Assembly (NCBI GenBank): GCA_965230205.1
Contig: OZ245996.1
Span: forward strand, 248,001 to 312,000
Source: CANLBN01 sp965230205
GTDB lineage: Bacteria > Pseudomonadota > Gammaproteobacteria > Pseudomonadales > Cellvibrionaceae
Direction of reading: 5' to 3'
Length of the DNA: 64,000 nucleotides
Numbering within the stretch: the stretch's first letter is position 1; each line of letters opens with the position of its first letter. Shown here piece after piece: positions 25,510 through 32,734 of the stretch. A program made the translations under genes and the position numbers. The notes under the pieces are model-generated. The model was given only the letters and a program-made list of their open reading frames with translations. It ran no database searches and was not told the origin of the DNA.

Positions 25510-27165
25510 TTACATCATGCCGCCCATTCCACCCATGCCGCCCATGCCACTCATATCTGGCATAGCACCGCCACCAGGTGCTTTATCTTCAGGAGCGTCA
25601 GCAACCATTGCTTCGGTTGTGATCATCAAGCCAGCGATAGAACCTGCTGCCTGCAGTGCTGTACGTGTAACTTTTGCTGGATCAAGAATACCCATTTCCA
25701 ACATATCGCCGTACTCACTAGTACCAGCATTGAAACCGAAGTTACCTTCACCTTCTCTAACAGTATTAGCAACAACAGAGGCTTCGCCACCGGCATTAGT
25801 TACGATTTGACGTAGTGGAGCTTCCATAGCACGAAGCAAGATACCAACACCAGCCGCTTGATCTTCATTGTCTCCAGTTACTTTAGAAACAGCATCAATC
25901 GCACGAATCAACGCAGTACCACCACCAGGTACAACACCTTCTTCTACTGCTGCACGAGTTGCATGAAGTGCATCTTCTACACGCGCTTTTTTCTCTTTCA
26001 TTTCAACTTCAGTTGCCGCACCTACTTTAATCACAGCAACACCGCCTGCTAACTTAGCAACACGCTCTTGTAGTTTTTCGCGATCGTAGTCAGATGAAGA
26101 TTCTTCGATCTGTGCACGGATTTGGCCAACACGAGTTTGAATAGCACCAGCATCACCAGCACCGTCAATGATGACAGTATTTTCTTTGTTCATAGTAATG
26201 CGCTTAGCAGTACCCAAGTGCTCTAGAGTGGTTGTTTCTAGATCTAGGCCGATATCTTCAGATATAACAGTACCGCCCGTTAAAGTAGCAATATCTTCTA
26301 ACATTGCTTTACGACGATCACCAAAACCAGGTGCTTTACATGCAGAGACTTTAACGATACCGCGCATGTTATTCACAACCAATGTTGCCAATGCTTCACC
26401 TTCAACATCTTCAGCAATAATAACTAATGGCTTACCCGCTTTAGCCACTGCTTCTAGAACAGGTAGCAACTCACGAATGTTTGAGATTTTCTTCTCAACC
26501 AATAAGATGAAAGGGTTTTCTTGCTCGGCAATCATGCTGTCTTGATTAGTCACGAAGTAAGGAGACAAGTAACCGCGGTCAAACTGCATACCTTCAACAA
26601 CGTCTAATTCGTTTTCCAGGCTGTTACCTTCTTCAACAGTAATAACACCTTCTTTACCAACCTTTTCCATTGCTTCTGCAATGATTTGACCAACATGCTC
26701 GTCACTGTTAGCTGAGATAGTACCAACCTGTGCGATTGATTTGCTATCCGCACAAGGGGTAGAAATTGATTGAATATGCTCAACAGCAGCAACGACTGCT
26801 TTGTCGATACCGCGCTTAAGATCCATTGGGTTCATACCAGCGGCAACAGACTTTAAGCCTTCGTTCAAAATAGATTGAGCCAATACAGTCGCTGTAGTAG
26901 TACCGTCACCTGCGTCATCAGATGCTTTAGAAGCAACTTCTTTCGCCATTTGAGCACCCATGTTTTCGAACTTGTCTTGAAGTTCGATTTCTTTTGCAAC
27001 AGATACACCATCTTTGGTGACTGTAGGAGCGCCAAAAGATTTATCCAGAACGACGTTACGTCCCTTAGGGCCCAAAGTTGTTTTTACTGCGTCTGCAAGA
27101 ATATTAACACCAGCCAACATTCTTTGACGGGCGCTATCACCAAATAGTACGTCTTTAGCTGCCAT
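25510..27165 (-). CDS. groEL: Chaperonin GroEL (60 kDa)
   Basis: The 551-residue subunit forms the 14-mer folding chamber that works with GroES and ATP. The sequence begins AAKDVLFGDSARQRMLAGVN and contains TLGPKGRNVVLDKSFGAP, the ATP-site block DGTTTATVLAQ and GGVAVIKVGAATEVE. It ends in the usual Gly-Met repeat tail, followed only by the stop. It is the second gene of the operon, 80 bases after groES, with a terminator directly behind it. Confidence 0.99.
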   Translation of the reverse strand: MAAKDVLFGDSARQRMLAGVNILADAVKTTLGPKGRNVVLDKSFGAPTVTKDGVSVAKEIELQDKFENMGAQMAKEVASKASDDAGDGTTTATVLAQSILNEGLKSVAAGMNPMDLKRGIDKAVVAAVEHIQSISTPCADSKSIAQVGTISANSDEHVGQIIAEAMEKVGKEGVITVEEGNSLENELDVVEGMQFDRGYLSPYFVTNQDSMIAEQENPFILLVEKKISNIRELLPVLEAVAKAGKPLVIIAEDVEGEALATLVVNNMRGIVKVSACKAPGFGDRRKAMLEDIATLTGGTVISEDIGLDLETTTLEHLGTAKRITMNKENTVIIDGAGDAGAIQTRVGQIRAQIEESSSDYDREKLQERVAKLAGGVAVIKVGAATEVEMKEKKARVEDALHATRAAVEEGVVPGGGTALIRAIDAVSKVTGDNEDQAAGVGILLRAMEAPLRQIVTNAGGEASVVANTVREGEGNFGFNAGTSEYGDMLEMGILDPAKVTRTALQAAGSIAGLMITTEAMVADAPEDKAPGGGAMPDMSGMGGMGGMGGMM

Positions 27166-27245
27166 GATTTTTTACCTTAATTTTTTAATCTATCAATAAT
27201 GGTTATTAAGTAGTTTCAGTCACTAAGTGACTCTATAAACTCTAC

Positions 27246-27542
27246 TTACTCTACAACGGCTTTAATGTCTGATTCAGTTAGAATAACTAACTCTTCGCCA
27301 TCAACTTCAATAGTGTCGCTACCGGCATATTTACCGAATACTACGATATCACCTACTTTTACATCGACTGGGCGAACATCGCCATTATCGAGAATACGGC
27401 CTACACCAACAGCAATCACTTCACCTTGGTTAGGTTTTTCTTTAGCAGAACCAGGCAATACAATACCGCCAGCAGTGGTTTGCTCTTCTTCCTGACGACG
27501 AACGACAACACGGTCGTGAAGAGGACGAATTTTCATTATCAA
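27246..27542 (-). CDS. groES: Co-chaperonin GroES (10 kDa)
   Basis: The 98-residue product forms the heptameric lid of the GroEL chamber. It begins KIRPLHDRVVVRRQEEE, has the mobile loop TTAGGIVLPGSAKEKPNQGEV, and ends GEELVILTESDIKAVVE. It is slightly shorter at the N-terminus if read from the second Met (MKIRPLHD), which is the family norm and lies six bases in. It is first in the operon, with a heat-shock promoter about 140 bases upstream. Confidence 0.98.
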   Translation of the reverse strand: MIMKIRPLHDRVVVRRQEEEQTTAGGIVLPGSAKEKPNQGEVIAVGVGRILDNGDVRPVDVKVGDIVVFGKYAGSDTIEVDGEELVILTESDIKAVVE

Positions 27543-27679
27543 TTCTCCAAATAAGAGGGTTAGTAACTGTAAAACAAAGTTAATTAAAACTAAGCTGTTT
27601 AAAACAAAGTCAATTTAATGCCCGAGGTCACGTTCTTATTCATTCTATTTCGGTGACAACAAGCCATGGTCGATATGCT

Positions 27680-27707
27680 AGGTGGGGACTATGAAAAACA
27701 TTTCAAG
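27680..27707 (-). promoter_or_regulatory. Sigma-32 heat-shock promoter of groESL
   Basis: On the minus strand CTTGAAA is followed after 13 bases by CCCCACCT. This matches the sigma-32 consensus CTTGAAA-N11-16-CCCCATNT closely. It lies 138 bases before the groES start and points into the operon. Confidence 0.85.
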
Positions 27708-27754
27708 CAATAAAATAAAAATAATTGGCAATTTTACCGCCACATTCTCATTAT

Positions 27755-28228
27755 TTAATCCGAATGACGTTCGAAATCACCATCAATAACCTGATTCCTG
27801 CGAGACTGATCATTATCTGATCGCCTGGTTTGAGTATGGCTACTGCCCCCAAATCCATACATTTTCATATGGCCAGATTGAAGAAAGTACTGGCTGAAAA
27901 AGTGGATAACAACGGTACGAATACCCGGCGTCAGGCAAGCAAAGCCAATGGCATCGGTGACAAACCCAGGAGTTAGTAACAACGCACCACCGACAGCAAA
28001 AAACAGGCTATCAGCCATTTCTCTGACAGGCATTTGATTAGTTTCTAACTTGGCCCTGGCACTAAGCAATGCCTCTTTACCCTGATAGCGCAACAACCCC
28101 AAGCCAATACAAGCGGTCAGCAAAACCAGGCCGATTGTTGGCCAAGCACCGATATAACCGCCCACCTTGATGAGCAGCCACATTTCAATAATTGGTGTCA
28201 AAATAAACAGTAACAATACACTACGCAT
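27755..28228 (-). CDS. fxsA: FxsA family inner-membrane protein
   Basis: FxsA is a small cytoplasmic membrane protein; in Escherichia coli its overproduction relieves exclusion of phage T7 by the F plasmid. Its cellular role is unclear. The 157-residue product has hydrophobic segments at about 3-20, 25-45 and 70-95, the pattern WLLIKVGGYIGAWPTIGLVLLTA and the LLTPGFVTDAIGF motif typical of the family, then a charged tail. I choose the ATG at 28228 because GGGGGA lies before it; a longer frame begins at 28255. In many gammaproteobacteria fxsA is next to groESL, as here. Confidence 0.92.
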   Translation of the reverse strand: MRSVLLLFILTPIIEMWLLIKVGGYIGAWPTIGLVLLTACIGLGLLRYQGKEALLSARAKLETNQMPVREMADSLFFAVGGALLLTPGFVTDAIGFACLTPGIRTVVIHFFSQYFLQSGHMKMYGFGGSSHTQTRRSDNDQSRRNQVIDGDFERHSD

Positions 28229-28388
28229 AAATTCCCCCAGGCGATCTCTTAGCACCCAAAAGTGTGAGATACAGTAAGAAGTGGTGACTTAAGTCATAAA
28301 AATCAAGTCCGCCCTAATACCAATCGACATTTCAATACCCTCATTATTTACTCACCAACAAGCCAACATAGAATTCATCGCAATCAAG

Positions 28389-29249
28389 ATGCTACCCACT
28401 TCGCATGCATCATTTATCTACGTTCGGAGACTCCATGCAACCCTGTTCTTTTCCAAGCAGCCCCCAAAACGCTTTATATTTATTTTGACCGTGGAGACTA
28501 TCTTTTTATTCCTCTTAATTCCTATTTCTCATGCACAGCCCCCTCCTGAAGAGGCTGATTTAATCAATGCAGAAATATCTACCGAAACGTCTCCAGAGAC
28601 CGAAACATCTTCTTGGTCAGGAGAAGGTGAAGCAGGGATTATCCTTATCGACGGCAATTCTAATTCAAAGATTATTAATGCAGGCTTGTCTGTCAATAAG
28701 AAAGTGGAAACCTGGGAAAATACACTCAAAGTGGCCGCGAATACCGCTGAGAATAACGGTGATAAAAGTGCCGAATCTTACCTTGCTGCCTACAATATAA
28801 AATACGACATTAGTGAGAAAAGTTTTTTATTTGGCGATTTACGCTATCTGGACGATAAGTTTGATTCATTTGATGGGATCAGCACTATTGGTGGCGGCTA
28901 TGGTTACAGAATATCAAATACAGAGTTACTCAAGTGGTTCGTCAATGCTGGCCTTGGCTATCGTAATACAGAGTTTGACTCTATTGGTGATGACATTAGC
29001 GGCATAGCTTTTATTGGCGAGTCTGACTTTCGCTTTAAGTTTTCTGACACCGCAGAAATAACTGATATTTTTCGTACAGAAGCCACTTCTGATAACAGTT
29101 ACCTGCAAAATAGTTTAGGCTTAAGCGTTGCGATGAATAGTTTATTATCCTTAAAGATCAGCTATGATGTTCGCTACAATTCAGACCCAGCGGAAGGTGA
29201 TACGAATACAGATACCATAACAGCGGTTAGCCTTGTTTATAAGTTTTGA
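28389..29249 (+). CDS. DUF481 outer-membrane protein (YdiY-like)
   Basis: The 286-residue product has a signal sequence around residues 27-49 ending HAQ. An acidic linker follows, then a repetitive beta-strand region from about residue 75 ending in VSLVYKF, typical of outer-membrane barrels that finish in an aromatic residue. The segments WSGEGEAGIILIDGNSNSKIINAGLSV and KISYDVRYNSDP fit the DUF481 family, sometimes called salt-induced outer membrane proteins. Function is unknown. The N-terminus is uncertain because the first ATG puts about 25 unusual residues before the signal region. It converges on ampG with two bases between stops. Confidence 0.8.
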   Translation: MLPTSHASFIYVRRLHATLFFSKQPPKRFIFILTVETIFLFLLIPISHAQPPPEEADLINAEISTETSPETETSSWSGEGEAGIILIDGNSNSKIINAGLSVNKKVETWENTLKVAANTAENNGDKSAESYLAAYNIKYDISEKSFLFGDLRYLDDKFDSFDGISTIGGGYGYRISNTELLKWFVNAGLGYRNTEFDSIGDDISGIAFIGESDFRFKFSDTAEITDIFRTEATSDNSYLQNSLGLSVAMNSLLSLKISYDVRYNSDPAEGDTNTDTITAVSLVYKF

Positions 29250-29251
29250 TA

Positions 29252-30541
29252 TTACTCTTTAATATGTCGAGAAAGATAAGCCAATAAAAGTAAAGCAGGT
29301 ATTACCATCAATGCTGTAATAACAAAGAATAATGCCCAATCACCTTGAAGAAAATCAACCAAAGCTCCGCTAAAAGCAGCAATAGAAGTTCTCCCAAGAT
29401 TTCCTAAAGAAGCCATTAGCGCGTATTGAGTAGCTGTATACGCACGACTTGTTAGGTAAGAAATAAAAGAAACAGAAGCAACCGTCGCAAATGAAGCGGT
29501 AAAATTATCTACTATAATCGTAGCAGCAAATAGCGCTTTATCTGGACCGATCAAAGCAATCCAAGTAAACATAAGGTTCGTTGCAGCCATTGCTATTCCA
29601 CTAATCATTAAACCTTTAATTAATCCAAAGCGAATGTTTATTACGCTAGCCACAAGAGAAAAGATAATAATTACCCACCAACCAATCATCTTGGAATAAA
29701 TCCCTATATCAGTATTAGTAAATCCTATTTCCTTATAAAAAACTATAGACATACGCCCGAGAAAGGCCTCACCAATTTTAAAGGAGAATATAAAGAGCAA
29801 GATTGATAACGCAAGAGTTACACCATTTCTTTTAAAGAACTCTAGTATTGGATTGATGACTGCAATACCAATAGACTGAAATAACCTTAAGTGCCTAGAT
29901 TTATTGGGAATCACTTTATCACTATCAGGTTCTTGAATAGATAAGATAAAAACAATACTCCCTACTATAAATAAGGACAAAAACAAATAAACATGCTTCC
30001 ATTCAATCCCTACCTGATCAGAAAGTATCAATGCAGCAGCACCAGGTAACGAATACCCTGTCCACCAGCCACTGGTGCTCATAGCTGCTGCAGCTGGAAT
30101 TTTATCTTTCTCAGCTTCAGTCAAAACCTCTATGCGGTATGCATCTATAGCAATATCTTGTGTGGCTGATGATAAAGCGATCCCTAACGCCAAAATACTT
30201 GTCCAGACCAAACTTATATTGGGGTTAGTAAAAGCTATAGATAAAACTAAAAACAATAGAACAATTTGCATTCCAAGTATCCAACTACGCCTTCTACCTA
30301 GCTTAGATAAAAAAGGAACTTTAAAACTATCGAGAAAGGGAGCCCATAAGAAATTAAGGGCATATACTATAAAGACTGAACCAAAAAATCCGATAGCGGA
30401 TCTCGTTAGACCAGACTCTTGTAGCCAGGCAGTCATCGCAGAACCTATTAAAACCCAAGGAAACCCACTCAAAGCGCCAAGAATAAATACAATAACTAAA
30501 CGTTTATCTTGGTAAAGACTTAAATAATCTCGAAAGTTCAC
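29252..30541 (-). CDS. ampG: AmpG-type muropeptide permease (major facilitator)
   Basis: The 429-residue transporter has about 12 membrane segments. It starts NFRDYLSLYQDKRLVIVFILGALSGFPW, has the AWLQESGLTRSAIGFFGS and LNFLWAPFLDSF segments that mark AmpG, and TQDIAIDAYRIEVL in the fourth helix. AmpG imports GlcNAc-anhydroMurNAc peptides released by lytic enzymes, for cell wall recycling and, in many species, beta-lactamase signalling. An ampD gene lies three genes away in the same direction. Related MFS importers exist, so the substrate assignment is strong but by family. Confidence 0.9.
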   Translation of the reverse strand: MNFRDYLSLYQDKRLVIVFILGALSGFPWVLIGSAMTAWLQESGLTRSAIGFFGSVFIVYALNFLWAPFLDSFKVPFLSKLGRRRSWILGMQIVLLFLVLSIAFTNPNISLVWTSILALGIALSSATQDIAIDAYRIEVLTEAEKDKIPAAAAMSTSGWWTGYSLPGAAALILSDQVGIEWKHVYLFLSLFIVGSIVFILSIQEPDSDKVIPNKSRHLRLFQSIGIAVINPILEFFKRNGVTLALSILLFIFSFKIGEAFLGRMSIVFYKEIGFTNTDIGIYSKMIGWWVIIIFSLVASVINIRFGLIKGLMISGIAMAATNLMFTWIALIGPDKALFAATIIVDNFTASFATVASVSFISYLTSRAYTATQYALMASLGNLGRTSIAAFSGALVDFLQGDWALFFVITALMVIPALLLLAYLSRHIKE

Positions 30542-30595
30542 AATACTTTGGTTATTTCCTATGCGATCAACAATCTAATGCCCATAAAAACCACA

Positions 30596-31078
30596 TCAGT
30601 CTCTAAAGTTATTAAACTGCAATGGCATATCAAGGTTTTCTTCGCGCAACATAGCAATCACTTGCTGTAAGTCATCCCTTTTTTTACCAGTGACACGGAC
30701 TTGATCACCTTGCACTTGCGATTGTACTTTTAGCTTCTTATCTTTAATCAATTTAACAATCTTTTTAGCCAACAAGGATTCTAACCCTGTTCGCACAACA
30801 ACTTCTTGCTTAACTTGTTTCCCTAAAGGCTTAGGGTCCGCAACGTCGAGACATTTGATATCTATATTATTTTTAATTAGAGAGGCTTGCAGCATATCCA
30901 GCATTTGCTGGAGCTGAAAATCTACTTCCGCCCAAATAGTTACGACAAAATCACTTCGCTCAAACTTGGCGTCAACCCCTCTAAAGTCAAAGCGTGTGGT
31001 AATTGTGCGATTAGCTTGATCCACAGCGTTGGTTAATATGTGTTTATCAACTTCAGATACAATATCAAACGATGGCAT
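30596..31078 (-). CDS. YajQ family nucleotide-binding protein
   Basis: The 160-residue protein matches the YajQ family (DUF520): PSFDIVSEVDKHILTNAVDQ, RTITTRFDFRGVDAKFE, KQEVVVRTGLESLLAKKIVKLIKD and VQGDQVRVTGKKRDDLQQVI. YajQ proteins bind nucleotides, and members in Xanthomonas and Pseudomonas bind c-di-GMP. Whether this one does is not visible, but c-di-GMP-related genes lie in the same window. It is followed at 54 bases by ampG and preceded by maf. Confidence 0.95.
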   Translation of the reverse strand: MPSFDIVSEVDKHILTNAVDQANRTITTRFDFRGVDAKFERSDFVVTIWAEVDFQLQQMLDMLQASLIKNNIDIKCLDVADPKPLGKQVKQEVVVRTGLESLLAKKIVKLIKDKKLKVQSQVQGDQVRVTGKKRDDLQQVIAMLREENLDMPLQFNNFRD

Positions 31079-31135
31079 ACATCCCCCAATGATTATTACT
31101 TATTATTTTTCTGAGATCTCAGTTTACCGTATTTA

Positions 31136-31750
31136 TCAGTCACAAGGAGCACTCCGCCAAAAAGGGATACCAAAAAGATTCAGCAGTTGTGTCGTTTCTA
31201 GTAAAGGTAAGCCTACAACAGAGGAGTAGCTTCCATTAATGGACTGTACAAAAACGCCTCCTAAGCCTTGGATGCCATAAGCACCTGCTTTATCAGCAGG
31301 TTCCCCTGTTTGCCAATAGCGCTTGGCCTCATCTGCATTAATTTTTCGAAAATTGACCGTAGTTTGATTTAATGATGTCTGAGAATGGTGTTGGTCACAA
31401 ATAGTGACCGCCGTCATCACTTGGTGGGATCGATCAGATAAAGCCAATAACATACTGATAGCTTCCTCTTCTGATGCCGGCTTTTCTAATATCCTGCTGG
31501 TTCCTTGTTCTGCATTATCCAAAACAACAATGGTATCAGCACCCAACACAGGTTTATCTACCACTATACCTGATCCAGCCTTTGCTTTGGATAACGACAA
31601 ACGCTGTACATACTCAGCAGGCGCCTCTCCATTTTTTCTTTCCTCCGGCACATCGACGTTTATTATCTCGAAGCGTACGCCAATTTGATTTAAGAGATCT
31701 TTCCTTCGAGGTGATTGCGAAGCTAGGTATAAGTCAGCTAAATACGGCAT
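31136..31750 (-). CDS. maf: Maf family nucleotide pyrophosphatase (YhdE type)
   Basis: The 204-residue protein hydrolyses non-canonical or housecleaning nucleoside triphosphates, probably dTTP and UTP as in YhdE. It begins LYLASQSPRRKDLLNQIGVRFEI, has VQRLSLSKAKAG, the VLGADTIVVLD motif with the catalytic Asp, and ends NLFGIPFW. The DKAGAYGIQGLGGVFVQSINGSYSSVVGLPL block is typical of the YhdE subgroup. It precedes yajQ and lies downstream of the sRNA locus. Confidence 0.95.
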   Translation of the reverse strand: MPYLADLYLASQSPRRKDLLNQIGVRFEIINVDVPEERKNGEAPAEYVQRLSLSKAKAGSGIVVDKPVLGADTIVVLDNAEQGTSRILEKPASEEEAISMLLALSDRSHQVMTAVTICDQHHSQTSLNQTTVNFRKINADEAKRYWQTGEPADKAGAYGIQGLGGVFVQSINGSYSSVVGLPLLETTQLLNLFGIPFWRSAPCD

Positions 31751-31782
31751 GATTATCCAGAAACAGTAAAAATTTCAGTAAG

Positions 31783-31800
31783 TGTACGATATATCTTACA
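31783..31800 (+). promoter_or_regulatory. GacA upstream activating sequence
   Basis: TGTACG-ATATAT-CTTACA matches the GacA box TGTAAG-NNATNN-CTTACA at 13 of 14 fixed positions, including the central AT. It is centred about 67 bases before the predicted start of the RNA below. That is where this box sits in front of rsmY and rsmZ in Pseudomonas. Confidence 0.85.
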
Positions 31801-31858
31801 CATATTTCAGTTTTTCCCTACAGATACTTTTTGGGAATATTGGCATTATGATCACCAC

Positions 31859-31993
31859 AAGGACGTCACACAAGGATGTAATTCGGCCAAGTAAGGCCAA
31901 AGGAAGCGCTTAAATTTTAGATTATTTCAGGATGAAGTAATCTCTCAGCCTTCACTTCCTCGGTTATCAGCAGTTCTGATAACCGAGGCTTTT
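31859..31993 (+). ncRNA. Rsm/Csr-type regulatory small RNA (RsmY/RsmZ-like)
   Basis: This predicted RNA of about 135 nucleotides lies between maf and ampD, on the strand opposite to both. It has a GacA box upstream, a -10 element TATGAT at 31847-31852, and four A-GGA motifs at about 31861, 31874, 31902 and 31930. The last GGA sits in the loop of a nine-pair hairpin (arms 31920-31928 and 31934-31942, loop AGGAT), the preferred site for CsrA/RsmA. A perfect 13-pair terminator hairpin ends it. It should titrate a CsrA/RsmA protein when the Gac system is active. The exact 5' end is estimated. Confidence 0.82.
31958..31993 (+). terminator. Terminator of the Rsm-like sRNA
   Basis: CCTCGGTTATCAG and CTGATAACCGAGG form a perfect 13-pair stem with a CAGTT loop, followed by CTTTT on the plus strand. 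No protein gene on the plus strand ends here, which supports an RNA gene upstream. Confidence 0.88.
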
Positions 31994-32010
31994 AATATCA
32001 ACCACTATAT

Positions 32011-32598
32011 TTAACTAGCATCCAAGCATTCATAGAAAAACGGCCAATTGAAAGCCGGGCCAGGGTCTGTTTTACGGCCTGGCGCTACATCGCTATGCCC
32101 AACGACCCTATCTTTCGTTATAGCACTGTATGTTTTCATTAGCACGTTGCTTACTTCAGCCAAAATCGCATATTGCGCCCTACTAAAGGGAATATTATCC
32201 GCACCTTCCAGCTCAATACCTATTGAAAAATCATTGCATTCTTCACGGCCTCCAAAGCTCGATCGCCCTGCGTGCCATGCCCGTTTATGAAAAGGCACAA
32301 ATTGAATAACTTCCCCTTCACGAGTGATCAATAAATGTGATGATACCTGTATATCAGCGATTTTTTTAAAATAAGGGTGGATTGATGTATTTAATTGATT
32401 ACAAAAAAAGTGTTCGATATAGCCACTACCAAATTGCTCAGGAGGCAAGCTGATATTGTGAATCACTAACAAGCTAATATCATCACAATCAGGGCGTTCA
32501 TTAAAATTAGGAGAAATAACTCTACGAGCTGGACACAGCCAACCATCAACGACATTACGCGTTTTCACTGGACTCATATCGACAGGAAGTATGGACAA
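32011..32598 (-). CDS. ampD: 1,6-anhydro-N-acetylmuramyl-L-alanine amidase AmpD
   Basis: The 195-residue cytoplasmic zinc amidase removes the peptide from anhydroMurNAc-peptides imported by AmpG. It shows the zinc histidine in LLVIHNISLPP, the RAWHAGRSSFGGREECNDFSIGIELEG block and the second catalytic region VVGHSDVAPGRKTDPGPAF. No signal peptide is present, consistent with the cytoplasmic enzyme. The first Met gives six extra residues before the conserved start; MSPVKTRNVVDGW is an alternative start 21 bases in. Confidence 0.96.
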   Translation of the reverse strand: MSILPVDMSPVKTRNVVDGWLCPARRVISPNFNERPDCDDISLLVIHNISLPPEQFGSGYIEHFFCNQLNTSIHPYFKKIADIQVSSHLLITREGEVIQFVPFHKRAWHAGRSSFGGREECNDFSIGIELEGADNIPFSRAQYAILAEVSNVLMKTYSAITKDRVVGHSDVAPGRKTDPGPAFNWPFFYECLDAS

Positions 32599-32610
32599 AA
32601 GATAGACTCT

Positions 32611-32635
32611 AAAAAATGCCTGAATTAACAGGCAT
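32611..32635 (-). terminator. Terminator behind the DUF1631 gene
   Basis: On the minus strand ATGCCTG and CAGGCAT form a seven-pair stem with a TTAATT loop, followed by TTTTTTA. It lies 100 bases after the DUF1631 stop and just before ampD, so it should separate the two genes. Confidence 0.85.
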
Positions 32636-32734
32636 CATACTCAAGAGTCAGCGTATATGACAATGGGAATCATTGTGACTGAAAATATAACAATAAAAAC
32701 ACCGTTATTTTTAGCATGATTATGCTTAATACTG

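Noticed and set aside
25499..25810. Open frame of 103 codons, proline and serine rich, opposite groEL
   Set aside because: It is the mirror of the Gly-Met tail and last part of groEL.
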